A DNA stretch of 7,346 bases from CAZPRY01 sp964589175 (GCA_964589175.1 CAZPRY010000095.1:1-7346), one strand, 5' to 3'; positions 1 through 6,076 are shown, counted from the first letter of the stretch. Numbers and translations are program-made. The notes: generated from the sequence alone by a model not told the origin.

Positions 1-171
1 TTCTTTTTTGAATTTATGACTTCTTCTTCTGTCCGCCAAAATATAGGAATTCCAAAGATTTTTTCCATTGTGATTACGTGATATTGCAATAGATTCTGAT
101 ATTGCCCAATCTGAATAAGATATGAGCAGAACAAAAAAAACCACAAACCTGATAATGTTTTTGTAGTACAT
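1..171 (-). CDS. Exported protein of unknown function, N-terminal 57 residues only (cut by window edge)
   Basis: Reading the minus strand from the ATG at 171-169, the frame stays open to the window edge, giving 57 codons without a stop. The start is well supported: an AGAGGAG Shine-Dalgarno sequence lies about 9 bases upstream. Residues 1-24 look like a Sec signal peptide: positive charge at K4 and R8, then a hydrophobic core FVVFFVLLI, then a polar region. The following residues (ISRNHNGKNLW and a basic stretch ADRRRSHKFKK) resemble no family I know. The gene is third in a same-strand cluster, 50 bases after the stop of the beta-barrel-like gene at 222-848, with no terminator between them, so co-transcription is likely. 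Since it is exported and follows two envelope proteins, an envelope or secreted role is the best inference. The C-terminal part is outside the window. Confidence 0.72.
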   Translation of the reverse strand, partial: MYYKNIIRFVVFFVLLISYSDWAISESIAISRNHNGKNLWNSYILADRRRSHKFKKE

Positions 172-221
172 GACGTATCTCTCCTCTTAAGTTATCCTAA
201 TTTTTAAAAATAATCGAATCT

Positions 222-848
222 TCATTTCAGACCGTACACGATCCCGATTTTCTTGATTTGTATTTTATCCCCGAATCCTCCGCTCTGTAGGCGGTCCAGG
301 TAGGAATACTCAGCAATGAGATGCATGTTTTTGGTAATCTGGAACCCGAGATTTACTCCCAGTTCGTGGAGCCATATTCTTTCCTCATAATCCGCAGTCG
401 GAAATTCGCTCCCCCCACCGATATAATCTTTATAAGAATAGAAATGGGATATGCCATAGAATCCCCGGAGCGAAAATCTCCATATCCATTGCATATTCAT
501 CTTGAGACGGATTCCCGTCCCTATGCAGGTGGTCGACCAGGTGGCTCTGGGTCTGGATAATTCAGTGGGCTTGTTTACAAAATCGTCCCAGACAAAAGAA
601 TATAGGGAAGCGCTGGTAAAAAGCGTATCGCCTCTTAGCCGGATAAGTTTTGTTTCTATTTCAATCTCAGGACCGATAGTATATTCGGGAAGATCCTCTG
701 CGGTTTGATTCGTTCGAAATCGCCCCAGTTTAATGTTCATAAATAAATTCCTATCCATCCCTTCCAAAGGTGAGATAAGCAGCACAGCACTTCCGATAGT
801 CATCCAAACCAACAGGATAGTTCTTCCAAATCTTTCGGGTTTGTACAT
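222..848 (-). CDS. Outer-membrane beta-barrel-like protein (paralogue A)
   Basis: This is a 208-residue exported protein, probably a small outer-membrane beta-barrel. It has an N-terminal signal sequence (about residues 1-30, hydrophobic core ILLVWMTIGSAVLLI). The rest is rich in alternating hydrophobic/polar, aromatic-flanked strands, for example LIAEYSYLDRL, and it ends in a strand reading IGIVYGLK. It shares spaced landmarks with the gene just upstream (858-1481): AED (50-52 here), WDDF (87-90), ELGV followed by a glycine (162-168) and a closing IGxxY strand (201-205). The two therefore look like diverged tandem duplicates. The ATG at 848 has an AGGGGGA Shine-Dalgarno sequence that overlaps the TAG stop of the upstream gene, which suggests translational coupling. 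The exact function (pore, adhesin, assembly or conjugation-like envelope protein) cannot be read from the sequence. It does not end in the classical terminal phenylalanine of proteobacterial porins. Confidence 0.8.
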   Translation of the reverse strand: MYKPERFGRTILLVWMTIGSAVLLISPLEGMDRNLFMNIKLGRFRTNQTAEDLPEYTIGPEIEIETKLIRLRGDTLFTSASLYSFVWDDFVNKPTELSRPRATWSTTCIGTGIRLKMNMQWIWRFSLRGFYGISHFYSYKDYIGGGSEFPTADYEERIWLHELGVNLGFQITKNMHLIAEYSYLDRLQSGGFGDKIQIKKIGIVYGLK

Positions 849-857
849 ATTGTCCCC

Positions 858-1481
858 CTATTGAATTGTTATATGATTGAAACGATACGTCATTCCAATC
901 GAAATGAGATACCTTGGGTCGTCGAATACCAACCGGAAACCTTCATCGGGGAAGATTCTTTTCCAGGTCACAATTATTTGCCATGGTTTTAGGACCGGCC
1001 ATCCGATTTGAACCCCCAACTCGTACGAAAACAGATCGTAATAGTAATTCATTGATACCGAGTGGCCCTCGGATCGGTAGTAGTTATCAAACAGATAGCG
1101 CTTCGAAATTCCGACGACTATGCGATGATCCAGCCAGTAAGGAAAAGGAATAATGGGATTCATTGACGCCTGGAGCCCGAGGTGCAGACAGGATGAGGAA
1201 CTGAAATAATCCGGAGGAAATTCGGGTTCTTTTCTAATGAAATCATCCCAGTATAAAACATACGCGCCAATCGTGAATACTGCCGGACCGTTATCATAGA
1301 ACGGTGCTAGCGATCGGTCGAACCCCAGTTCTAAACAGGGCGCCTGGGTGTTAACGTCTTCCGCAAACTGATGATTCCGTATCACTCCGATTCGGGCGGA
1401 AATTATCCACGGCCGGTTCTCTGCTGCTAGAGGAGAAACGAACAATAAAAAAAACAAAATAAGTTGGCTAACATTTCTCAC
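858..1481 (-). CDS. Outer-membrane beta-barrel-like protein (paralogue B)
   Basis: This 207-residue exported protein is first in the minus-strand envelope cluster. Residues 1-20 form a textbook signal peptide (MRN, hydrophobic QLILFFLLFVS, then PLAA), with probable cleavage after A20. The mature part is rich in Tyr, Trp and Phe and in alternating strands such as IIVTWKRIF and YLISIGMTYRF, as in small outer-membrane barrels. Landmarks AED (40-42), WDDF (78-81), ELGVxxG (144-150) and IGMTY (195-199) match the neighbour at 222-848 in order and spacing, so the pair probably arose by tandem duplication. The start is GTG; it is chosen because a GAAGGA Shine-Dalgarno sequence lies about 7 bases upstream and the signal peptide begins there. 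The stop is 9 bases before the next ATG. No specific function is recognised. The 390 bases upstream hold inverted repeats but no promoter I can call with confidence. Confidence 0.8.
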   Translation of the reverse strand: MRNVSQLILFFLLFVSPLAAENRPWIISARIGVIRNHQFAEDVNTQAPCLELGFDRSLAPFYDNGPAVFTIGAYVLYWDDFIRKEPEFPPDYFSSSSCLHLGLQASMNPIIPFPYWLDHRIVVGISKRYLFDNYYRSEGHSVSMNYYYDLFSYELGVQIGWPVLKPWQIIVTWKRIFPDEGFRLVFDDPRYLISIGMTYRFNHITIQ

Positions 1482-1694
1482 TGCTTTTCCTTCACCTTAG
1501 ATAAACAAAAGATAAAACCTGCCACAGTATTTGGACGGCAGTACTTATATATATTTTGAACCACTACTTTCATACTGCCTGCTATTGGCACCGAGTTACC
1601 ATATTGTAGCCAATCGCTAAAATCCGCGACTTCTATTAAATAGGGCTTCTGCACTTATTTCACCTCTTCGTTTAAAAGGTACTCCTTTTCTTCT
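1482..1694. other. Gene-free upstream region of the envelope cluster with two nested inverted repeats
   Basis: No coding region is visible. Two inverted repeats stand out. GGCAGTA at 1537-1543 pairs with TACTGCC at 1573-1579, enclosing an AT-rich stretch with TATATA. ATTGGC at 1584-1589 pairs with GCCAAT at 1609-1614. Both lie 55-135 bases upstream of the GTG at 1481, where a promoter and operator for the minus-strand cluster would be expected. No -35/-10 pair here is convincing, so a regulatory role is inference. Confidence 0.3.
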
Positions 1695-1695
1695 A

Positions 1696-1723
1696 TTAAC
1701 ACAAATGGTTTTTAAACTATAAT
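1696..1723 (+). promoter_or_regulatory. Sigma70-like promoter facing right, not assigned to any protein gene
   Basis: TTAACA (1696-1701, five of six consensus bases) is followed after 16 bases by a perfect TATAAT (1718-1723). Transcription would begin near 1730 on the plus strand. No plus-strand protein gene follows; the transcript would run into the strong hairpin and T-run at 1829-1861. AT-rich DNA can produce such boxes by chance, so the pairing with a downstream terminator is the main support. Confidence 0.45.
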
Positions 1724-1729
1724 CAAAGA

Positions 1730-1862
1730 ATTTTTTACTAGTATTGGATCAGGATATGGATAACACTATGAAAAAGTAAATTAGCTGTTAATGCCCAACT
1801 CGATCTTTACAACTATACGAATTTGGGGCCTTGCGAAGGCTTCCCGCCTTCGCAAGGTTTTA
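1730..1862 (+). ncRNA. Candidate small RNA of about 130 nt between two minus-strand genes
   Basis: The candidate is defined by a near-consensus promoter (TTAACA-16-TATAAT, 1696-1723) and a perfect 12-bp-stem hairpin followed by TTTT (1829-1861). Neither serves an annotated gene in that orientation, since both flanking protein genes are on the minus strand. The interval has no plus-strand reading frame beyond a seven-codon ATG-to-TAA stretch at 1756-1779 with a poorly spaced ribosome site. It matches no RNA family I recognise. Its 3' end lies 11 bases from the stop codon of the convergent protease gene (1873-2517), so a slightly longer transcript would be antisense to that mRNA's 3' end. The hairpin may instead simply belong to the protease gene. 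Confidence 0.33.
1829..1861 (+). terminator. Strong intrinsic terminator hairpin, T-run on the plus strand
   Basis: CCTTGCGAAGGC (1829-1840), loop TTCCC, and GCCTTCGCAAGG (1846-1857) form a perfect 12-bp stem, followed by TTTTAT on the plus strand. It lies 15 bases beyond the stop codon of the minus-strand protease gene, the expected place for that gene's terminator. Read on the minus strand, however, the hairpin is followed by CCCC rather than a T-run. By its T-run it is therefore a plus-strand terminator, though the stem could still slow or stabilise the minus-strand transcript's end. Confidence 0.65.
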
Positions 1863-1872
1863 TCTATCAGGC

Positions 1873-2517
1873 TCAAATCCAGCGCAGCATATCCAGCCAG
1901 AAGTACTGCCCGAGACCGACTGTAAAAACCAGGTTGCCCAGCAGTCCGTGCAGGATGGCGGTGAAAAGGACGCTGCCGGTCTTGGCGTAAATATGCGCCA
2001 GGTAGAAACCGGCCGCCAGCGTCAGGATCATCGAGAGCGGGCTGTAATAGAGGATGTGCGCGAAGCTGAATGCCAGGGCGCTGGCCGCGATGAGCCAGAT
2101 TTTACGCCGGAATAGCCGGCCGTAGCGCCTGAATAGAAACGTGCGATAGACGATTTCCTGCAGATAGGCCGAAAACAGCGGGTAGAAAATGCAGAGCGCC
2201 AGCCAGATGCGCGGATTGCCGCGCGGCAGGTTGAAGAGATTTTTCGGGTTAAAAAGCCAGACGCCCAAAAGGATCACTCCACCGCTAAGTATGACAACCA
2301 GCCCGTTCCTGAGCCAGTCGCGGCGTGCAATGCGGAGTCCGACCAGTTCCCGCGCTTTGAAATCCGTGGTGAATCTGAGCAGTAGCCCGACGATAATCAG
2401 GGCCGGAAGCAGCACCACCGTCGGATAGACCACCCCGCCGTTGAGCAGCAACACGGAAGGAATCCCGAAAAACAGCAGGAGGAATTCGACGGCCAGGTAG
2501 AGGCGCTTGGACTTCAT
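1873..2517 (-). CDS. CPBP-family intramembrane metalloprotease (CAAX/Abi type)
   Basis: This 214-residue polytopic inner-membrane protein belongs to the CPBP/Abi (Rce1-like) family, whose members are glutamate-dependent intramembrane endopeptidases or scaffold-like relatives. About six hydrophobic segments are visible (near 8-29, 31-48, 70-90, 103-118, 141-158 and 161-200). The family motifs are present in order: motif 1 as Q120-E121-I-V-Y-R125, motif 2 as F150-S-F-A-H154, and a third conserved histidine at H190 followed by N195. The canonical EExxxR has glutamine in place of the first glutamate; related QE variants occur in the family as far as I recall, so activity is plausible but not assured. 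The gene follows the SDR gene at 2525-3181 with only a 7-base gap and a poor ribosome site of its own, which suggests translational coupling in a two-gene operon. The substrate is unknown. Known relatives serve in prenyl-protein processing, bacteriocin immunity or anti-sigma-factor cleavage, and nothing here selects among these roles. Confidence 0.9.
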   Translation of the reverse strand: MKSKRLYLAVEFLLLFFGIPSVLLLNGGVVYPTVVLLPALIIVGLLLRFTTDFKARELVGLRIARRDWLRNGLVVILSGGVILLGVWLFNPKNLFNLPRGNPRIWLALCIFYPLFSAYLQEIVYRTFLFRRYGRLFRRKIWLIAASALAFSFAHILYYSPLSMILTLAAGFYLAHIYAKTGSVLFTAILHGLLGNLVFTVGLGQYFWLDMLRWI

Positions 2518-2524
2518 GCTATTT

Positions 2525-3181
2525 TTAGGTTCCGGCGAGTTCGACGATATCGCGTGTCGTCAGGATGTTTTTCGGTGGCGGTCTAAGGACTGCATTAATC
2601 ATCGCCAAGCCGACTTCCTCGGTAGTGGTGACGCCCTTCGGGAACATTCGTTTCAGTAGCGGAAAGACCGGCGCCATGACTTTATAAAAGCGGTAGGACG
2701 GCTGCACGCCCTTGCGATGCTGGATGTATCCCGGCCGGAACAAGAACATGTTCGCAAAGCCGATTTGCTTGAGTTCGCTTTCGGTCTGCGCCTTAATCCG
2801 CGCCCACCTCATGCGGCTTTTCGGACTGGTTCCGGCGCCTGAAATATAGCAGAATGTGGCTTTCGGATTCTGTCGATACAAAGCCCCGGCCAGCGCCAGC
2901 GTATAATCGTGGGTAATCCGATCATAATCGCTTTCTGGCATTCCTACCGATGAGACACCAAGGCAAAAGAAGCAGGCATTATACGCGGCGAATTCCTTTT
3001 CAATCTGCGCATAATCGAGGAAACCCTGAACAATGATCTCTTTCAATTTATCGTGTTCGACCTGGCACGATCGGCGTCCAAGCACCAGAACCGATGCCAC
3101 ATCCGGATGTTCGAGGCACTCGATCAGAACCCCCCGGCCGAGCATACCGCTTGCGCCGGTGATGATTGGGCGGATTTTCAT
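2525..3181 (-). CDS. Atypical SDR, NAD(P)-binding Rossmann-fold protein (HTATIP2-like)
   Basis: This cytoplasmic 218-residue nucleotide-binding protein is of the atypical short-chain dehydrogenase type. The N-terminus is a clear Rossmann glycine motif, TGASGMLG (residues 8-15), followed by the second strand VLVLGRR (31-37), whose arginines suggest NADP(H) preference. A FFCLGVS strand (71-77) fits the cofactor-binding region. The active-site stretch reads YISGAGT (112-118) and then W126-A-R-I-K130. This resembles the YxxxK signature with tryptophan in place of the catalytic tyrosine, a pattern I recall in bacterial members of this subfamily, so catalysis cannot be assumed. The length is normal for the group. 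The ATG at 3181 places the Rossmann motif where expected and has AGGA about 5 bases upstream. It is first in an operon with the CPBP protease gene. Its 5' region is the last part of a 21-bp tandem repeat array. The substrate is unknown; relatives are often annotated only as NAD-dependent epimerase or oxidoreductase. Confidence 0.9.
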   Translation of the reverse strand: MKIRPIITGASGMLGRGVLIECLEHPDVASVLVLGRRSCQVEHDKLKEIIVQGFLDYAQIEKEFAAYNACFFCLGVSSVGMPESDYDRITHDYTLALAGALYRQNPKATFCYISGAGTSPKSRMRWARIKAQTESELKQIGFANMFLFRPGYIQHRKGVQPSYRFYKVMAPVFPLLKRMFPKGVTTTEEVGLAMINAVLRPPPKNILTTRDIVELAGT

Positions 3182-3189
3182 ATCTATCC

Positions 3190-3483
3190 TAAAACAACTC
3201 CTGTGATTATGAAACCGTTTCCGGTAACCTTAGATACTATTCGAGTAACCTCTCAAACATTTGCAGTAACTTTACATGCCATTGGGGCAACTTCGCAACC
3301 ATTTGCGGTAACTTTACTTACCATTCGAGTAACGTTTCAACCGGTTGCAGTAACCTTATATCGTATCTTATTTAACTCGCACACAATCCCGGTAGCCATA
3401 AAACCTGTTCTATAGGTATTTTACCAATCGTAGTAATCTTAGAGCCATTTCCGGTAAATATCCGATCCTTTTAAATTACTATA
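3190..3483. repeat. Array of about 12-14 degenerate 21-bp tandem repeats with GTAAC core
   Basis: The non-coding stretch upstream of the SDR gene resolves into consecutive units of exactly 21 bases. Clear units begin at 3211, 3232, 3253, 3274, 3295, 3316 and 3337; decayed units in the same phase begin at 3358, 3379, 3400, 3421 and 3442. Possible end units start at 3190 and 3463. The consensus is roughly nnaaCCaTTtgcaGTAACnTt, with the GTAAC core at unit bases 14-18. Units alternate: those at 3253, 3295 and 3337 carry TTGCAGTAAC-like cores, and those at 3232, 3274 and 3316 carry ATTCGAGTAAC-like cores. The higher-order period is therefore 42 bases. Conservation is best in the middle and fades outward. 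Since 21 is both two DNA helical turns and a multiple of three, the array puts GTAAC on one helix face and also keeps a plus-strand reading frame open. No gene is evident in 3182-3536. Confidence 0.85.
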
Positions 3484-3536
3484 GAACAATTTTAAATTTT
3501 AAAAGAAACCTGTTCCCAAACTAATTGCCACCCTGT

Positions 3537-3935
3537 TTAATTCTCTTTCCGCTTCTGATTTTCCCGCAGCTGTTTGGATAGTTCATTCAGGCGGAATTCG
3601 ATGGAGTTCAGAATCCAGAACTGGAAATGCTCGACTTTGGTCTGTTTGTGGATCATCCAGACAATCTTGATCGAAACCAGCAGGATGCCCAGCTCCAGTG
3701 AGAACAGGGGCGGTAACAGTACGGTAATCTGGAAAAGGTGCCGGAAGATATCGAAAACGAACAGAATCCCGATCAACGTCAGAAAAACCAGGTTGATGAT
3801 CCGGTCGCGCTCGGCCGATCGCACCCCGCCGATTTGTCCAACCAACATGCGGATTTTCTCTTTCTCGGCTTTGAACTCCTCCAATTCGCGTTGCAGTGCT
3901 TCGGTATCGTGTTCGTGCAAACTTTTATCCTCCAT
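3537..3935 (-). CDS. Small coiled-coil membrane protein with two TM helices, unknown function
   Basis: This 132-residue protein has no family I can name. Residues 10-37 are charged and helical (REL EEF KAE KEK pattern), probably a cytoplasmic coiled coil ending in VGQIGG. Two membrane helices follow at about 46-64 and 72-96, then a basic/amphipathic helix to the C-terminus (LNELSKQLRENQKRKEN). Both ends are therefore probably cytoplasmic. I place the start at the ATG at 3935, preceded by AGAGAA. A longer in-frame GTG start at 4010 exists, but it would add 25 polar residues of no recognisable type, and it lies upstream of a possible promoter (TGGAAA, 17 bases, TATATT at 3987-3982). The gene is divergent from the large sensor-like gene at 4133, sharing a 197-base intergenic region, which hints at a functional link. 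The downstream side shows only AT-rich DNA and no clear terminator. Confidence 0.75.
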   Translation of the reverse strand: MEDKSLHEHDTEALQRELEEFKAEKEKIRMLVGQIGGVRSAERDRIINLVFLTLIGILFVFDIFRHLFQITVLLPPLFSLELGILLVSIKIVWMIHKQTKVEHFQFWILNSIEFRLNELSKQLRENQKRKEN

Positions 3936-4075
3936 ATTCGATTCTCTTTTCGTCGGGTAATGTCGCTGTTGGTTACTCCAAATATAGCCGATCGATTCCG
4001 TTTTTTCCACCTTTTTACATCCCGAATATCAGGTTCAACGTCTCATTCTGAATAAACATTCCCCGGTAAAAGCGG

Positions 4076-4104
4076 TTGAAACCCAGCCGGAACGGTTGTA
4101 TTTT
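4076..4104 (+). promoter_or_regulatory. Sigma70-like promoter of the polytopic sensor-like gene
   Basis: TTGAAA (4076-4081) and TATTTT (4099-4104) are separated by exactly 17 bases. Transcription would start near 4111, giving a leader of about 22 bases. That leader contains the Shine-Dalgarno run GGAAGGGGG (4122-4130) before the ATG at 4133. This promoter would exclude the upstream in-frame TTG at 4076 as a start codon, since that codon is the -35 box itself. The -10 box matches consensus at only four of six positions. Confidence 0.45.
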
Positions 4105-4132
4105 ACGGGCAATTGCGGTATGGAAGGGGGAA

Positions 4133-6076
4133 ATGCCGATGATCACGGACCAGCGATTTGCCGTTTTGAAAAAAGCCGCCTGGCTGCTCTTCTTCGTTAT
4201 GTTGACGCTAAACCTCGTGAACACGGCGCTTGTCGCCCATAAAAGCTTTTGGACCCGGGGCTTGCCTTTCGAACTAGACAGTATATCCGCGACCCAAATC
4301 AGCGATCCGCAGCTGGCCGCGACGCTTGCCAACGCCGTCATCCTCAAAGTGGATACCCTGGACCTGGTCGAAGTCGAAACCGCTATTGAATCCTCCCTCG
4401 ATACGCTTAAATCCAAATCGCCGCTGAAATTCAACAGATCGGGGCATAAATTCAACCTGCACTTCTCCCCTGGCGGCGATGATAAGTCCGCTGATAAAAC
4501 CGAAAAAGCATCGGATAAAATCATCAGAAAATACATCGCTGACAAAGACTCCCTCGAAATCACCTACCGGGATACGATCAGCAGCGATATCGCGACAATG
4601 ACGGTTCACACAGTTTCAAAAGCCAATCCCAAAGGCCTCCTGAAAATTATATACCCCGTGCTTTTAATTCTCTTCGTCTATTTCAATTCCTTTCTGTTGC
4701 TGCGTTTCAGCCAGAACCGCGAGAACCTTCTGATCGTCTTCTTCCTAATCTGCCTGGCCACCCCCAGCCTCGAGAACCTGCCGGTTGAATTTCTGACTAA
4801 AATCTGGCGCTACCTGCTGTCGCCTTTCTGGGGCATTCTGTTCTATCATTTTATGACCCTGAAAGTCGCCCCGCAGACCAACTTATTGCGGCTTTATCGC
4901 AACAGCTTCATCATTTTCAGCGTGGCATTGGTCTGTTCTTTCTTCAATGCTTTGGATTTTGTCGTCGTCGTTTGTTACTTCTGGCCGCTGTTCTGGCTTG
5001 TCAAAGCCCTGCTGCTCTTTCGAAAAGAATATAAACAGCGCCGCTCGATCGACCTGAAACGGCTGTTGAATGCCTTCCGCGGAATCCTGATCTCGGCGGG
5101 TGCGGCCGGCATCGCCTTTTTGCTGCTACTGCTCATGGCAATTCTTATTCCCAGCGCCGCAGCGCTCGTCAAAAGCGATCTGCTTACCCAGATCCTGAGC
5201 ATCGGGCTGGGCAGCATTTTCGCCCTTGCGCTTTTAACCGTATTCATCGGCATCCTTTGGTTCTTCGCCTCCTTCACCTGGAGCCTGCTGACCGGAACCG
5301 GGCTCGACATTAAAATCCGCAGCAGCCTGATCTACACGATCGTCGGTGTCTTCTTCGTGACCATTTTCGGCTTCATCGATTATGCCCTGGGCGAACTCCT
5401 GCAATCGGTATTCGGGAATTTCATGGGTTCCCAATTCGTCGGTGGTATTCCCGCCACGATTGCTTTGCTGGCGCTCTTTACCCCGATCCGTACGCGGGTG
5501 GAAAAATACGTCGACCAGCGTCTCAACAGCTCCGACTTGGATTTCCTGGAACGCACCGACACTTTTACGCAAAACCTCTCAGAGGAAGGCGTAGTGGAAG
5601 GCTTCGAGGAGTACATCTGCGAAAACCTGATTCAGCTTCTTCCCATCGAGAAGGTGGCCCTGATTTCTTTCGACAACGTTATGGACGCTTTTAAATTCAA
5701 CGAGATCCGCGGCAGCGAGGTGATCGAGAATTCGCGGGTCAGCGATTCACAGAAATTGTTGAACGGTAAACTGCTGCTGCGCGGTTACGACTCTCTATCG
5801 GACGATCCGCAGGATATGGCTTCGTTTCCCTTGATCATTCCGATCATGTTCGACGAGGAACACCGTTGGTTTATGGCGCTGGGCCGCAAGACTACAGGGG
5901 AGATTTACAATAAAAATGATATCAAATCGCTGACGATCCTGGTGGAGAAAATCCGCTTATCCCTGAAATTCATCCTCGTCTACGAAGAGATTCTGACCGG
6001 GAAATATGAGAAAACGCTCGAAGAGAAAGACCGTCTTATCGCAGAGTTGAAGAGCAAGTCAGCCGGTCAACCTTAA
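4133..6076 (+). CDS. Polytopic membrane sensor-like protein with cytoplasmic GAF-like domain, no kinase
   Basis: This 647-residue inner-membrane protein looks like the input half of a membrane sensor kinase. In order: one TM helix (about 13-35); an extracytoplasmic region (36-167) rich in Asp, Ser and Lys; a membrane domain of roughly eight or nine helices (169-452); the juxtamembrane motif PIRTRVEKYVDQRL (451-464); a cytoplasmic GAF-like alpha/beta domain (about 469-621); and a short coiled coil to the end. The PxRxRVxxxVDxR element followed by a GAF-like region is, in families I know, the link between multi-TM domains and HisKA/HATPase, GGDEF or SpoIIE outputs, as in the layout of ComP-like kinases. 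Here no H-box, N/G-box or other output motif follows, and the protein ends normally at a stop before a terminator, so the output is missing rather than visibly truncated. The ATG at 4133 is preferred for its Shine-Dalgarno sequence; ATG 4139 is also possible. It may signal through partner proteins. Ligand and partner are unknown. Confidence 0.8.
   Translation: MPMITDQRFAVLKKAAWLLFFVMLTLNLVNTALVAHKSFWTRGLPFELDSISATQISDPQLAATLANAVILKVDTLDLVEVETAIESSLDTLKSKSPLKFNRSGHKFNLHFSPGGDDKSADKTEKASDKIIRKYIADKDSLEITYRDTISSDIATMTVHTVSKANPKGLLKIIYPVLLILFVYFNSFLLLRFSQNRENLLIVFFLICLATPSLENLPVEFLTKIWRYLLSPFWGILFYHFMTLKVAPQTNLLRLYRNSFIIFSVALVCSFFNALDFVVVVCYFWPLFWLVKALLLFRKEYKQRRSIDLKRLLNAFRGILISAGAAGIAFLLLLLMAILIPSAAALVKSDLLTQILSIGLGSIFALALLTVFIGILWFFASFTWSLLTGTGLDIKIRSSLIYTIVGVFFVTIFGFIDYALGELLQSVFGNFMGSQFVGGIPATIALLALFTPIRTRVEKYVDQRLNSSDLDFLERTDTFTQNLSEEGVVEGFEEYICENLIQLLPIEKVALISFDNVMDAFKFNEIRGSEVIENSRVSDSQKLLNGKLLLRGYDSLSDDPQDMASFPLIIPIMFDEEHRWFMALGRKTTGEIYNKNDIKSLTILVEKIRLSLKFILVYEEILTGKYEKTLEEKDRLIAELKSKSAGQP

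Noticed and set aside
1831..2115. Plus-strand open frame of 94 codons
   Set aside because: It starts inside the terminator hairpin and lies antisense to the CPBP protease gene; its composition (Gln/Arg/Glu-rich) is typical of a shadow frame.
3190..3483. CRISPR array
   Set aside because: Units are a continuous 21-base period with no conserved repeat/variable spacer alternation, the repeats are degenerate, and no cas gene is present.
3407..3487. 9-bp inverted repeat GTTCTATAG / CTATAGAAC around the decayed end of the repeat array, as IS ends
   Set aside because: The arms are short and AT-rich, only 63 bases apart, with no coding capacity between them; chance occurrence is likely.
3537..4010. 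GTG start at 4010 for the two-TM protein
   Set aside because: It adds 25 polar residues with no family support and lies upstream of a plausible promoter; ATG 3935 is preferred, though an AAAAGG-like site makes the longer form not impossible.
4015..4563. Long minus-strand open frame of 182 codons
   Set aside because: It lies opposite the 5' part of the sensor-like gene and its promoter, has no recognisable protein character, and lacks a ribosome site; the plus-strand protein is clearly structured.
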